Positions 8,148 through 17,060 of a stretch of DNA of 64,000 bases are shown piece by piece. Origin of the DNA: Phycisphaerales bacterium (lineage in GTDB: Bacteria; Planctomycetota; Phycisphaerae; Phycisphaerales; UBA1924); contig JAJDDN010000005.1 in the NCBI GenBank assembly GCA_029260295.1, positions 1 to 64,000 of the forward strand, written 5' to 3'. Both the position numbers and the translations under genes were made by a program. Positions within the stretch are counted from its first letter, which is position 1, and each line of letters starts with the position of its first letter. The notes under the pieces were generated by a model, which did not search any database, had not been told where the DNA came from, and saw only the letters and a list, made by a program, of their open reading frames with translations.

Positions 8148-9347
8148 TTACTTCCCGGCGAGCAGTTCACACAGAATATCGAGGCCTTGGCTGAGGCGAT
8201 CGCGGTTTGTCGCGAAGCTGATCCTGAAGTGGGTGTCGCGTGGTGAGAATGCGCCGCCTGGGATGACGAGGAGTTCTCGCTCGATGCATTTTTCGGCGAA
8301 CTGGGTTCCGGTGAGGCCGAGGGATTCGGGGACCTCGATGAAGGCGTAGAACGCACCGCCTGGGGTGGCGATATTTGTGTGCTTGGAGAGGCGTTCGATG
8401 ACCATGTCGCGGCGGGATTCGTATTCGTCTACGGATTCGCTCATGGAGATGTCGAAGCTTTCGACGACGCCGGCTTGGAGGGGCGCGGGGGCGCAGACGA
8501 AGGTGTACTGCTGGAGCTTTGACATTTGGTCGATGATGGCGGCGGGTCCTGCGGCGTATCCGAGTCGCCAGCCGGTGCAGCCGTAGGTTTTACCGAAGCC
8601 GCGGATAAGAAGAGTATCTTGGTCGGCTCCTTGGGTGCGGGCCGGGGAAGGGCAGCGTTTGAGGGCTGGGTCGCCGGCGGCGGTGTCGCCTAGGGATTCG
8701 GTGAAGACGAACTCGTCGTATATTTCATCGGAGATGAGGAGGACGCCCTTGGATTTGCAGAGGGCTCGTAGTTTTGCGCCTTCTTCTTTGGAGAGGACGA
8801 CTCCCGAGGGGTTTGAGGGGGTGTTGAGGAGGACGAACTTGGTTTTGTCGTTGATGAGGGGCTCGACGCGGGCTGCGGTGAGTTGGAAGTCTGGGTAGGT
8901 GTCGCAGGTGATGGCCTTTGCGCCGCACATGGTGGCTAGGTGGGGGTAGCAGACGAAGTATGGGTCTGGGATGATGCATTCGTCGCCTGGGTTGAGGAGT
9001 GCGAGGAAGGCGAGGAAGAGGGCTCCGCTGGTGCCGCTGGTGATGAAGGCGGTTGGCTGGTTGTCAGCGCCTTGTCCTGTGACGGCGCAGTCCCAGCCGA
9101 GATCGAGCTTGAGCCAGTCGGTGACTTTGGTGAGGAGTGCGGGGTCGCCTTGGGTGAGGGTGTAGCCGTTTTTGTGTGTGTCGATGGCGTGCATTGCTGC
9201 GGCGCGGATGGGCTCTGGGACTGGGAAGTCTGGCTGGCCGATGGAGAGGTTGATAGGGTCTTTGAGTGTGGCGGCGAGGTTGAAGATTCTTCTGATGCCT
9301 GACGCGTCGATAGCGCTTGCACGATCCGCGATGAGATGCTTGATCAT
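8148..9347 (-). CDS. Class I/II PLP-dependent aminotransferase
   Basis: A 399-residue fold-type I aminotransferase of the aspartate aminotransferase superfamily. Visible marks are the substrate-loop sequence LSIGQPDFPVPE near residue 34, NTPSNPSG near 175, and the cofactor lysine in GFGKTYGCTGWRLGY near 250. The Arg in the C-terminal FRISF segment would bind the substrate carboxylate. Similar enzymes act on aspartate, aromatic amino acids or other oxo-acids, so the specificity is left open. Cytoplasmic. It converges on the exported protein at 7234-8124 with a 23-bp gap. Confidence 0.93.
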   Translation of the reverse strand: MIKHLIADRASAIDASGIRRIFNLAATLKDPINLSIGQPDFPVPEPIRAAAMHAIDTHKNGYTLTQGDPALLTKVTDWLKLDLGWDCAVTGQGADNQPTAFITSGTSGALFLAFLALLNPGDECIIPDPYFVCYPHLATMCGAKAITCDTYPDFQLTAARVEPLINDKTKFVLLNTPSNPSGVVLSKEEGAKLRALCKSKGVLLISDEIYDEFVFTESLGDTAAGDPALKRCPSPARTQGADQDTLLIRGFGKTYGCTGWRLGYAAGPAAIIDQMSKLQQYTFVCAPAPLQAGVVESFDISMSESVDEYESRRDMVIERLSKHTNIATPGGAFYAFIEVPESLGLTGTQFAEKCIERELLVIPGGAFSPRDTHFRISFATNRDRLSQGLDILCELLAGK

Positions 9348-9402
9348 GTCAACCTCTTTTCATTTGGATGTTTGGTGTTCGAATCCCGGGATGGGGTTCG
9401 GA

Positions 9403-9558
9403 CTATTCGCGGACTTTGGTCTTCTGGAGACCGAGAGCACCCTTGTCGCCGGTGTGCTTCTTTTCGTCTTTGAGTACGGCAAGGCGTTCTGCACGCTTCA
9501 TGACATTGCGTTTGGTGGTTAGGTTGCCTTCGGTCTTGAGTGATGAGTGGATGCTCAT
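9403..9558 (-). CDS. Small basic protein of the Planctomycetes/Verrucomicrobia/Chlamydiae type (TIGR04137-like)
   Basis: A 51-residue, Lys/Arg-rich protein. It starts MSIHSSLKTEG, continues with RNVMKRAERLAVLK and ends LGLQKTKVRE. This matches my memory of the short basic protein shared by planctomycetes, verrucomicrobia and chlamydiae, whose role is not established; its charge and size suggest an RNA- or ribosome-associated protein (inference). The start has a GGAG 7 bases upstream. It is 55 bp upstream of the aminotransferase on the same strand. Too short for many gene callers. Confidence 0.88.
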   Translation of the reverse strand: MSIHSSLKTEGNLTTKRNVMKRAERLAVLKDEKKHTGDKGALGLQKTKVRE

Positions 9559-9610
9559 TGGGGGGCTCCGTGTCTTGTCTGTAAAGGGCTAACTGGTGGC
9601 GCCCGATGAG

Positions 9611-10474
9611 TTAGTTGTATTTTACCCACTGCGTTTTGGACTCACCAAAGTCCGATCCGCCGCGGCGTTCTCTTTGCCATTGCGCTCCGAGGGCTGCGAT
9701 TGCTCGCTTATGCTCGTCGCGCTGTGCCTGCATGGCACTGAAATCTGATCCGCCTGGAACTGCAAGCCCTAGGGAATACAGGGTATAGCGGGAGGGATTG
9801 TTGCCTGCTCGGACGCCGGAATCCACTACTGGGACCCCGATGATTGGCATTGAGTGGTCATTCATGAAGAGAATGGCGTCTGCGGCCTGTTCTGCGGAGA
9901 AAGTGGCGAGTTGGAGGTAGTTATTGCCCGAGACTCGGGGATCGACTTCTTTGTAGCCCTGAGCAGTCATAACGGCCTGAGAGGCCTGTGCTGGGACTCT
10001 TGGGGGCTGGGTGACGGCGTCGTCTGGGAGCGGGTCGGTGTTTGTTGATGGGGAGTCGTCTGTAGGCTGGTTATTGGAGATCGGGGGGAGGATCATGCTT
10101 GGCTTGTTTGGAATCATGGATTCCATTTCGGCCTTGCCGCTGGTTTCCCCGGCTTTGTAGCCGATTGCCCAGACGAATACAAGTAATACAGCGACGAGTG
10201 CAATCAGGAGATAGGCTCGGTGTGTGCTGAGATGGAAGCCGCCATCTTGAGGCGCGGGTTCTTCGGGCATGGTGGCGGCGGACCGTTCTGCTCTGGAGAC
10301 GCCTGCGGTGATTGGTGCGGGGCGATCGGGTGTGGCAGATGAGGGCTGGCTTTGGACTGGATTTGGGGCGGATAGCTCGCCAGAATCGTGTGACGATCCT
10401 TGCCCATCGTCTGGGTTTGGCTGGTCCTGGTTCAGGAGTTCGAAGAGTGGTGGTCCGGGTCGGCGATCGGTCAT
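9611..10474 (-). CDS. Membrane-anchored protein with SPOR-like C-terminal domain
   Basis: A 287-residue bitopic protein. Residues 1 to about 110 are Pro/Ser-rich and cytoplasmic-looking, followed by one transmembrane segment (about 122-142, AYLLIALVAVLLVFVWAIGY), a Pro/Asp-rich linker, and a C-terminal domain from about 190 beginning NNYLQLATFS. The last resembles SPOR domains, which bind denuded septal peptidoglycan, but the match is by eye only. The ATG at 10472-10474 (MTDRRPGPP) was chosen; longer in-frame starts would run through the intergenic promoter region shared with the divergent nuoI gene. Confidence 0.65.
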   Translation of the reverse strand: MTDRRPGPPLFELLNQDQPNPDDGQGSSHDSGELSAPNPVQSQPSSATPDRPAPITAGVSRAERSAATMPEEPAPQDGGFHLSTHRAYLLIALVAVLLVFVWAIGYKAGETSGKAEMESMIPNKPSMILPPISNNQPTDDSPSTNTDPLPDDAVTQPPRVPAQASQAVMTAQGYKEVDPRVSGNNYLQLATFSAEQAADAILFMNDHSMPIIGVPVVDSGVRAGNNPSRYTLYSLGLAVPGGSDFSAMQAQRDEHKRAIAALGAQWQRERRGGSDFGESKTQWVKYN

Positions 10475-10560
10475 CTTGCAATATGATAGCCGGGTTCCCA
10501 ATGTCATCTCAAGATGAGGGCTTGAGTGTTCCAATGGGGGTTTGGGGGGGTTTGATACGC

Positions 10561-10566
10561 TATACT
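10561..10566 (+). promoter_or_regulatory. Candidate -10 box, leaderless type
   Basis: TATACT ends 8 bases before the ATG of the nuoI-like gene at 10575. No convincing -35 at 16-18 bases; a G-run (10544-10550) sits in the spacer. Confidence 0.5.
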
Positions 10567-10574
10567 GCGTTGAT

Positions 10575-11120
10575 ATGACCATTCCCGACGCTCAAATCGT
10601 TGATATGACTCCCAAGCCGATGACTTCTGTCGAGGCGGTGTACCTGCCTGCGATCTTTAAGGGGTTCGGGACGACGATGAGGCACTTCTTTACCTCGTTT
10701 GGTCAGGGTCGCACGAGTTACACGATGCAGTACCCAGAGGAACGCCGAGAGCATCTTGATGTTGAGAAGGGCGGGATCGAAACGAGCAACTTCCGGGGTG
10801 TGCACCGGCTCAATAAGGACGCTGCGGGGCGGGTCAAGTGCGTGGCGTGCATGATGTGCCCCACTATCTGTCCTGCGAACTGCATTCATATTGAGGCGGC
10901 CGAGTCGCCTTGGGATGACCGCGAGAAGTACCCGGCCAAGTTTGAGATCGACGAGCTGCGGTGTATCTTCTGCGGGATGTGCGAAGAGGCGTGCCCGGTC
11001 GATGCGATCGAGCTGACGCCTTTGTACGATGTTGTGGGCCGGAGCCGGGCGGAGATGGTGTTTGATAAGACCAAGCTGCTGTCGATTTACGATCTGACGA
11101 TTGATCAAAAACCGATGTGA
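10575..11120 (+). CDS. nuoI: NADH-quinone oxidoreductase subunit I (NuoI-like ferredoxin protein)
   Basis: Peripheral-arm subunit of respiratory complex I that passes electrons between two [4Fe-4S] clusters. The 181-residue protein has both cluster motifs, CVACMMCPTICP near 89 and CIFCGMCEEACP near 131, with the NuoI spacing, and an N-terminal amphipathic region. No other nuo gene is within the window, so it is a stand-alone copy or the complex is encoded in pieces. The ATG at 10575 was chosen over an upstream in-frame start at 10542 because a TATACT box lies between them. Confidence 0.9.
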   Translation: MTIPDAQIVDMTPKPMTSVEAVYLPAIFKGFGTTMRHFFTSFGQGRTSYTMQYPEERREHLDVEKGGIETSNFRGVHRLNKDAAGRVKCVACMMCPTICPANCIHIEAAESPWDDREKYPAKFEIDELRCIFCGMCEEACPVDAIELTPLYDVVGRSRAEMVFDKTKLLSIYDLTIDQKPM

Positions 11121-11515
11121 ATGAGCTGATTCATGTATAGCCAATTGCTTGGCTGATCGTGGATACGGTTGACTTTGGGGTGGTTCTCAGACCTTTAATT
11201 CGAAAATCAGGTTCCGATTATGAGGCGCGTCTGTTGGCGTGTTTTTTTGTGGGGCTTGAGGGGGGCTTGGGGTGGTTTTTGACATGAAAACGATGGTTCG
11301 ATCGAATCGTGGTTGAACGGAGATTTGTTCTGAGTTGGTGCTTACCGGACTCGTTGGATCTGTGATTTGGCTGAATTTTCCACGCTTTTTCTCCATTTGG
11401 TTGGTGTTTTTGCTGTGGTGGTGTATTTATGGTGTGAGACCGTGCCTTGCGTTCGCTGGGCCTTGGAATTATGTTTGACGCCGAAGCTCTCACGAGTAAA
11501 AAGAGGAAACAAGAA
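11121..11515 (+). promoter_or_regulatory. Gap upstream of the PEP-CTERM gene, with a leader stem
   Basis: No gene seen in this 395-bp gap. TATTTA near 11424 could be a -10. The expected leader holds a distant inverted repeat, GTGAGA (11434-11439) and TCTCAC (11488-11493), ending just before the Shine-Dalgarno GAGGAAAC at 11503. It matches no riboswitch I can recall. Low-confidence regulatory reading. Confidence 0.3.
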
Positions 11516-12190
11516 ATGAAAACAACACTGCTTATTAGTGCTACAGCCCTGACGACCATTGCTGGTGCCGCTCAGGCTGATTTGGCCGCGACATTCGGGT
11601 ACACCGATATGGGCGCGAACTGGAATGTAGAAAGTAATACCCTGAATGTTGGCGCCTCTGAAACTGATATGCTCAGCACATCGGGTGATGTCACCAACTA
11701 CCTCGGTGCGGGATTCCCATCAACGGCCCTGTTTAACTCCGGATTCGCTGATGGCTCGACCACGGCTGATTCCCAGTTCAACATGGAGTTGTCGAACATC
11801 ACCGCGCTCTCTGCAGACGCGGCAGGTACATTCATCATCACCGATATCAACGGTGACACGCTTTCGGGCAGCTATGTCGGAACCTGGACCAACCAGTTTG
11901 GTTTCGGATTCTTTGACGGGCATGTCACGGCGGCGGGGTACGGAGGCACCGAGGCAGGCAACAGTGTCTTCGAAGGCAATGCCGGCCAGACCTTTGCTAT
12001 TCCATTGGCTGCTCTCGAAGGCGGGCTCTCGATGATGCTCCAGATGCCTGAGTGGTTTGATTCTCAGGAAGGCAACTTCATTGCCCGCACGACTCAGCTT
12101 GATGGCATTCTTGTCAACACCGTTCCTGCACCTGGTGCGATGGCGCTTCTTGGTCTTGGCGGGGTTGTTGCTGGTCGTCGCCGGCGGTAA
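11516..12190 (+). CDS. PEP-CTERM sorting-domain secreted protein
   Basis: A 224-residue exported protein. It has a signal peptide (MKTTLLISATALTTIAGAAQA, cut near residue 21), a body rich in Gly, Ala, Thr and Asn with no catalytic motif, and a C-terminal sorting tail: VPAPGA, then ALLGLGGVVAG, then RRRR. This is the PEP-CTERM arrangement handled by exosortase, which removes the tail as the protein is moved to the surface or matrix. No exosortase gene is in the window. A GAGGAAAC Shine-Dalgarno sits 6 bases before the chosen ATG. A strong terminator follows. Confidence 0.88.
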   Translation: MKTTLLISATALTTIAGAAQADLAATFGYTDMGANWNVESNTLNVGASETDMLSTSGDVTNYLGAGFPSTALFNSGFADGSTTADSQFNMELSNITALSADAAGTFIITDINGDTLSGSYVGTWTNQFGFGFFDGHVTAAGYGGTEAGNSVFEGNAGQTFAIPLAALEGGLSMMLQMPEWFDSQEGNFIARTTQLDGILVNTVPAPGAMALLGLGGVVAGRRRR

Positions 12191-12236
12191 ACGAGTATCT
12201 GTTCCATGCCTTGCTTCTTGCAGGGTGTGCTAAACG

Positions 12237-12285
12237 CAAGAGAGAGGCCGTGCGGTGCGAACCGTCGGCCTCTCTTGATTTTTGT
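12237..12285 (+). terminator. Rho-independent terminator after the PEP-CTERM gene
   Basis: Stem AGAGAGGCCG (12241-12250) with CGGCCTCTCT (12266-12275), a 15-base loop, then TTGATTTTT. Confidence 0.88.
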
Positions 12286-12322
12286 GGATTTGGTTTAGGA
12301 TCTGACGGGGCCCCTGAAAAGA

Positions 12323-12377
12323 GAAGACCCCTCCGTCACGCTGCGCGTGCCACCTCCCCGCGAGGGCGCGGGGAGGG
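12323..12377. repeat. Double-hairpin repeat, copy 2
   Basis: Head GAAGACCCCTCCGT. First hairpin arms CACGC (12337-12341) and GCGTG (12345-12349) with loop TGC; second hairpin CCTCCCCGCG (12353-12362) and CGCGGGGAGG (12367-12376) with loop AGGG. Both stems differ in sequence from copies 1 and 3 but still pair perfectly. Confidence 0.9.
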
Positions 12378-12422
12378 ACAAAGATGCAGTGCTTTGTGAA
12401 ATCTTGAGCCGTCAGACACGGC

Positions 12423-13256
12423 CTAGTCGAGGAGCTGGCGGCAGGATTGTGCGAAGGTTTCGGCCTCGCGTTTGATGGTGTCGTGCCAGGGTTCGTCTTC
12501 GACTGGGTCTGGATAGGTGACCGAGCGGGAGGCGTTGATGATGACGCCGAGCTGGGCGTGGGTCTTTGCATCTGGGCGGGTCATGGCTTTGACATCACTG
12601 ATGGTGCCGCCTTGGGCTCCTACGCCTGGGACGAGGAACATGGCGTCGGGCATGATGCTTCGGAGGACCTTGGTGTCTTCTTTGGAGTTGGTTGCGCCGA
12701 TGACGGCTCCGACCTGATCGCCTAGGGCGGTGATCATCTTGGCGACGGCGTTGGTGAGTTCTGGGGTTTGGAGTTCGGCGGCGTCTGGGTTTGAGGTTTT
12801 GCAGAGGGCGAAGACACCGATGCCGGCATCGAGAAATGGTTGGATCGAGGAGCGGCCCATGTAGGGTGAGCAGGTGATGAAGTCGGCGCCCATAGTCTTG
12901 GCACCGGCGGCGTAGTGCTCAGCCGAGGATCCGATGTCGCCTCGTTTGGCGTCGAGGATGACGGTGAGGTTGAGGGATTTGGCGTGGGCGACGGAGCGTT
13001 CGAGGACGGCGTAGCCGATCTGGCCGTAGCGCTCGAAGCAGGCGGACTGGAACTTGACGACGCCTGCGGCTTCGTGGATGTGGTCGAGGACGACCTTGGC
13101 GAACATGGCGATGGCTAGGGGGGGTTCGGTTTCTTTGAGTTCTTCTGGGAGTTTGTCGAAGACGGGGTCGATGCCGATGCAGGCGCAGGACTGGGCTTTG
13201 TCGATTGAGGCGGCGAGTTGTTCCATGGCTGCTGTTTCGATAGCGTTCGTATCCAT
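12423..13256 (-). CDS. pyrF: Orotidine 5'-phosphate decarboxylase
   Basis: Last step of UMP synthesis: decarboxylation of OMP. The 277-residue protein carries the catalytic ILDAKRGDIGSSAE block near residue 98 (Asp-x-Lys-Arg-x-Asp) and begins its barrel with CIGIDP near 25. Its length and the N-terminal FDKLPEEL segment place it with the longer, type 2 PyrF enzymes of about 270-300 residues, rather than the 230-residue E. coli type. The ATG at 13254-13256 was chosen because upstream sequence belongs to the divergent promoter region. No other pyr gene is nearby. Confidence 0.93.
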   Translation of the reverse strand: MDTNAIETAAMEQLAASIDKAQSCACIGIDPVFDKLPEELKETEPPLAIAMFAKVVLDHIHEAAGVVKFQSACFERYGQIGYAVLERSVAHAKSLNLTVILDAKRGDIGSSAEHYAAGAKTMGADFITCSPYMGRSSIQPFLDAGIGVFALCKTSNPDAAELQTPELTNAVAKMITALGDQVGAVIGATNSKEDTKVLRSIMPDAMFLVPGVGAQGGTISDVKAMTRPDAKTHAQLGVIINASRSVTYPDPVEDEPWHDTIKREAETFAQSCRQLLD

Positions 13257-13281
13257 TGCTGTCTCCGGCTTGGTTTGCCCA

Positions 13282-13287
13282 TACACT
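13282..13287 (+). promoter_or_regulatory. Candidate -10 box, leaderless type
   Basis: TACACT, 6 bases before the ATG at 13294, in the 37-bp gap between divergent pyrF and the DUF971 gene. Confidence 0.45.
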
Positions 13288-13293
13288 ATCCGT

Positions 13294-13680
13294 ATGGGCA
13301 CTACTGGAATGACACCTGAGCATCTTGATCTGAAAAAAGACACCGGGCTGACGATTCGTTGGGCTGACGGGGTTGAGTCGTTTTATCCGATCGCGTATTT
13401 GCGGAGGATGTCGCCGAGTGCGGAGATGCGGGAGCTGCGGAAGCAGATGGATGTGAATCCGCTGACGATTCTGCCTGATGGGATGGGCACAGGCGATCCT
13501 GTGGTTGCTGAGAGTGCGGAGATGGTGGGGAACTATGCGATCAAGATCTCGTTTTCGGATGGGCACGCGACTGGGTTGTATAGCTGGACTTACTTGCGGG
13601 AAATTGACCCGGCGAACGAGCAGGACGGGCTCACCAAGTCGGATCAGGGGCCGAGCCATAGCAATCCGTTGGGGCTGTAA
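13294..13680 (+). CDS. DUF971 domain protein
   Basis: A 128-residue cytoplasmic protein. The core, from LTIRWADGVESFYPIAYLR (about 17-35) to KISFSDGHATGLYSWTYLRE (about 86-105), has the pattern of DUF971, the small domain also found at the N-terminus of gamma-butyrobetaine hydroxylases and near Fe-S cluster proteins. Its biochemical role is not settled. The central part (residues 40-75) is longer than in minimal members. Its TAA shares a base with the ATG of recG (TAATG), so the two are probably co-transcribed and translationally coupled. Confidence 0.82.
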   Translation: MGTTGMTPEHLDLKKDTGLTIRWADGVESFYPIAYLRRMSPSAEMRELRKQMDVNPLTILPDGMGTGDPVVAESAEMVGNYAIKISFSDGHATGLYSWTYLREIDPANEQDGLTKSDQGPSHSNPLGL

Positions 13681-15917
13681 TGGCGAGCGATGTACAGACG
13701 ACAGTTTTGGCCAGAGCACGGGATGGTTCGCCGTTGTCGCTTACGACGGCGGTTGGTGATCTTGTGGGGGTGAGTGAGTTTGCGGCTGGGAAGCTGATGT
13801 CGCTGGGGGTGATGAATCTTGGGTTGCTGTTGACGCATCTGCCTCGGAGGCATGAGTGGGTGCGGGCTCGGGCGGGGCTTGAGGATCTAGAGGCGGGGGT
13901 GATCGGGTCTGCGATTGGGGAGATCAGCGCGATTAAGGTTTCTGGGTTTGGGCGCAAGGCGCGTTTGCAAGTCGTGATCATTGATGATTCGGGTGAGGAC
14001 AGCTTGAATGGTGGCCGGCAGGGGCGGCTGGATTTGGTGTTCTTTAATCAGGCGTTTTTGGCCAAGAAGCTTGAGCCGGGGATGTCGATCAATGTGCAGG
14101 GGACTCCCAAGGTGTATGGGCCTGGGTTGCAGATGGCGAATCCGACCTTTACGATTGTGCCTGAGCGTGATCTTGAACGGCTGGTGGGGAGCGAGCAGGA
14201 TGATGAGTACCGGGCGGTGTACCCGGCGACTGATGGGCTGACTTCGCAGCAGATCGGGGAGATTGTTAAGCCGGTGCTTGGGGCGGGGGTTGATCTTTTG
14301 AAGGATCATTTGAGCGATGAGTTTCGTAAGGAGCGGTCGCTTCCGACGCTTGGGGAGGCGTACCGGATGATTCATTGTCCTGAGGATGAAGATGAGGTTG
14401 GGATGGCGCGGCGGCGGCTGGCGTATGACGAGCTGTTATTGTTGCAGCTTGGGGTGCATATGAAGCGGGCGCATCTGCGTTCGACGATGCGGTCGCCCCC
14501 ACTGCCTTCGTCGCCTGAGATTGATGAGCGGATCAATGCGCGGATTCCGTTTACGCTGACGGCGGATCAGGCGAAGGTGGCGGGTGAGATTGCGAAGGAT
14601 TTGTCGCAGACGACGCCTACGAATCGGTTGATTCAGGGGGATGTTGGGTCTGGGAAGACTGTTGTTGCGCTTGGGGCGATGCTTCGGGCGATTGCTCATG
14701 GGCATCAGGCGGCGTTGATGGCGCCGACGGAGTTGCTGGCCGAGCAGCATTATTTGTCGATCTCGGACATGCTCAAAGGGTCGAACACTCGGATTGCGTT
14801 GTTGACGGGGTCGATGCCTGCGGATCAGCGGGCGGCGGTGGTGGCGATGATCGGGTCGGGGGAAGTTGATCTGGTGATCGGGACCCATGCGCTGGTGTCG
14901 GATTCGGTGGGGTTCCACTCGCTGGCGGTGGCGATCATTGATGAGCAGCACCGGTTTGGGGTTGAGCAGCGGGCGAAGCTTCGTGTTAAAGGGGGGGTGA
15001 AGGGTGGTGATGAGTATTCGGATGAGACGCCTCATGTGATTGTGATGACGGCGACGCCGATCCCGCGAACGATCGGGCTGACGATCTTTGGGGATCTTGA
15101 TATTTCGACGATCGAGCATCTGCCGGCGGGGCGCAAGGAAATTACGACCAAGTGGGTTGGGCCTGAGAAGCGGTCGGTGGTGTATGGATGGGCAGCCGAG
15201 AAAATCGGACAGGGGCAGCAGGTGTTTGTTGTTGTGCCTGCGATCGAGCCGGGCGGGAAGACCTCGGCGACGCTGCACAGCGATGGGACTGCTCATGGGG
15301 GGAAGGGGCCGACTCGGAATTTGCGGGATCTGATGAAGGAACTTGAGGGCGGGGAACTCAATGGTTTGAAGATCGCGGCGATGCACGGGAAACTCAAGCG
15401 GGAGACGCGCGAGCGGATCATGCACCGGTTCCGGGCAGGGGAGATTGATTGTTTGATCGCGACGACGGTGATCGAGGTGGGCGTGGATGTGCCCAACGCG
15501 GCGGTGATCGTGATTGAGGATGCGGACCGGTTTGGTTTGGCGCAGCTGCATCAGCTTCGGGGGCGTGTTGGCCGGGGGGAGTTGCAGTCGGTGTGTGTGC
15601 TGATTGCGGATCCAAAGACGGATGATGGGAAGCTGCGGCTTGAGGCGATGGTTGATTCTTCGTCTGGATTTGTGCTGGCGCAGCGGGATTTGGAGATCCG
15701 TGGGCCTGGGGATGTGTTTGGGACGCGGCAATCGGGGATGCCGCCGTTTAAGGTGGCGAATCCGTTGGAGGATCACGAGCTATTGGGGATGGCGAGGCGG
15801 GATGCGGGGGAATGGATCGGGCGATCGGCGCGGCTTGATGGGGACGGGGAGGGGTTGATCCGGCGAAGATTGCTCAAGGCGCACGGGGAATGGCTTGGGG
15901 TTGGGGATGTCGGGTAG
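13680..15917 (+). CDS. recG: ATP-dependent DNA helicase RecG
   Basis: Branch-migration helicase that remodels stalled forks and Holliday junctions. The 745-residue protein has the wedge/OB domain in the first 280 residues, then helicase motifs: GDVGSGKT (about 320), the RecG-type DEQHRFG box (about 421), TATPIPRT (about 458), and the C-terminal ATTVIEVGVDVPNA and QLRGRVGR motifs. It is about 50 residues longer than E. coli RecG, owing to inserts in the wedge and around the GGVKGGDEYSDE loop. It overlaps the DUF971 gene by one base. Confidence 0.96.
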   Translation: MASDVQTTVLARARDGSPLSLTTAVGDLVGVSEFAAGKLMSLGVMNLGLLLTHLPRRHEWVRARAGLEDLEAGVIGSAIGEISAIKVSGFGRKARLQVVIIDDSGEDSLNGGRQGRLDLVFFNQAFLAKKLEPGMSINVQGTPKVYGPGLQMANPTFTIVPERDLERLVGSEQDDEYRAVYPATDGLTSQQIGEIVKPVLGAGVDLLKDHLSDEFRKERSLPTLGEAYRMIHCPEDEDEVGMARRRLAYDELLLLQLGVHMKRAHLRSTMRSPPLPSSPEIDERINARIPFTLTADQAKVAGEIAKDLSQTTPTNRLIQGDVGSGKTVVALGAMLRAIAHGHQAALMAPTELLAEQHYLSISDMLKGSNTRIALLTGSMPADQRAAVVAMIGSGEVDLVIGTHALVSDSVGFHSLAVAIIDEQHRFGVEQRAKLRVKGGVKGGDEYSDETPHVIVMTATPIPRTIGLTIFGDLDISTIEHLPAGRKEITTKWVGPEKRSVVYGWAAEKIGQGQQVFVVVPAIEPGGKTSATLHSDGTAHGGKGPTRNLRDLMKELEGGELNGLKIAAMHGKLKRETRERIMHRFRAGEIDCLIATTVIEVGVDVPNAAVIVIEDADRFGLAQLHQLRGRVGRGELQSVCVLIADPKTDDGKLRLEAMVDSSSGFVLAQRDLEIRGPGDVFGTRQSGMPPFKVANPLEDHELLGMARRDAGEWIGRSARLDGDGEGLIRRRLLKAHGEWLGVGDVG

Positions 15918-16111
15918 TAATTATTGCTGCGTAATAAATTACCCTTGATTCGCAGTAATTGACTAGTGATTTAACCCCCGGTCAATCTACCTATTGTTAA
16001 TGTTTATGAAATAATAGTCTACCCAGTCAGAAATACCCAATTGTATTACTTTACCCTTGTAAATTGGATAATGAGGAGCGGAATTCACACAGAAAGACCG
16101 ACATATCTGGT
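15918..16111. promoter_or_regulatory. AT-rich gap with inverted repeats before the first HTH gene
   Basis: Base composition drops sharply after recG. GTAATT (15917-15922) pairs with AATTAC nearby, and TTTAC (16050-16054) with GTAAA (16059-16063). The second lies about 50 bases before the HTH gene and could be an operator. No gene is seen. Confidence 0.3.
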
Positions 16112-16492
16112 ATGGATACAGCAAAAGACACAAATCTATTTCATGACCGCTTGCTGCTTGCTGCGGGCGATCTTTCTTTTCGTCAGCTTGGGGAGATCAC
16201 CGAAACCCATCCAGAAACTGTGCGTCGGTATATGAATGGGCACGCTCCAAGCACCGCATTTTTATCAAAACTATGCTTAAATCTAGGCATTTCCGGGGAA
16301 TGGTTGCTTGCGGGCAAGAACCCGATGAAGACACGCGATATCCCGCTGCACACATTGCAGCATGCCAGCGCAGAACAACTGATGCTCGCCATTTCCGAAC
16401 TGCTTGTTGACCTTTCATCTAGGCTCACCAAGAACGAGGAACTGACCCAGTCCATGATTGAGCCTGAGCTCAAGCTCCACAATTCCGCTTAA
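16112..16492 (+). CDS. CI-repressor-like HTH protein, paralogue 1
   Basis: A 126-residue putative DNA-binding protein. After a short N-tail comes FHDRLLLAAGDLSFRQLGE, the recognition region HPETVRRYMNG (about 37), and LCLNLGISGEWLLAGKNPM (about 55-73). That layout, with WLL-x-G and a nearby PM, is typical of the phage CI repressor N-terminal domain. No protease or cleavage-type C-terminal domain is present; a short helix follows. Two paralogues lie downstream on the same strand. Codon use is more AT-rich than in recG and polX. The ATG at 16112 aligns with the starts of the paralogues. Confidence 0.75.
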   Translation: MDTAKDTNLFHDRLLLAAGDLSFRQLGEITETHPETVRRYMNGHAPSTAFLSKLCLNLGISGEWLLAGKNPMKTRDIPLHTLQHASAEQLMLAISELLVDLSSRLTKNEELTQSMIEPELKLHNSA

Positions 16493-17060
16493 ACGTAAAA
16501 CCAGTGAGGTCTTGACGCCTTCTACATGCGGAATCATAACAATCGTATTAGATCCATTATTTTTTCTATTCTTCCAGTTCACGCCAGCAGCAAGCGACCC
16601 ATAAATGTGCAAACTGCTTATTTTCCGCTCACATTTGTGCGTCTCAATTTCGCGATCGCGGCTTAGCTGATTAAATTCTCATACACATTGAACTCAATCG
16701 TTCAATTTTGTGGATCCTTGGCGTGCGACAATTCATTGATTTTCCAGTTTCAGAGCCCTGCTGGTATTCGTATCAAATTGGGATAAGCCAAACAACAACG
16801 ATATTGAGCAACTTTCAGAGCCTTGGAATTGGGGATTCTCCGCATATCGAGAGTTGAGGATGACCACCAGCGGACACGCAGATCGCACTTTACCAAGCAT
16901 TGTTAACCAGAGATATTCTTTGTTTCGCTCATAAAATGGCCATTACAAGCCAATAAACGGAATTACTGCACATTTTGTCTAGATCAAACACCCCATATTT
17001 AGGAATTGGCTATCTCGATGTCTTATTTGATAGGGGAGCTCTACCAAAAGTGCCGTTGGT
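16493..17060. other. AT-rich gap without a recognisable gene
   Basis: In 568 bp between HTH paralogues 1 and 2, I see no open frame of useful length on either strand and no remnant of the HTH domain. CTATC (17010-17014) and GATAG (17029-17033) form a small inverted repeat 28 bases before the second HTH gene. Confidence 0.5.

Noticed and set aside
9340..9400. tRNA-like T-arm sequence GTTCGAATCCCGGG
   Set aside because: The bases before it do not pair with the CCCGG side, and no acceptor, D or anticodon arms can be placed.
11121..11515. Riboswitch upstream of the PEP-CTERM gene
   Set aside because: Only a distant GTGAGA/TCTCAC pair is present; no known aptamer core (for example GEMM, TPP, cobalamin) was seen.
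14436..15776. Long minus-strand frame opposite recG
   Set aside because: It is an Arg/His/Pro-rich shadow of the GC-biased recG codons. Similar frames opposite thrS (1482-3209) and the coxI region (33155-34159) were rejected for the same reason.
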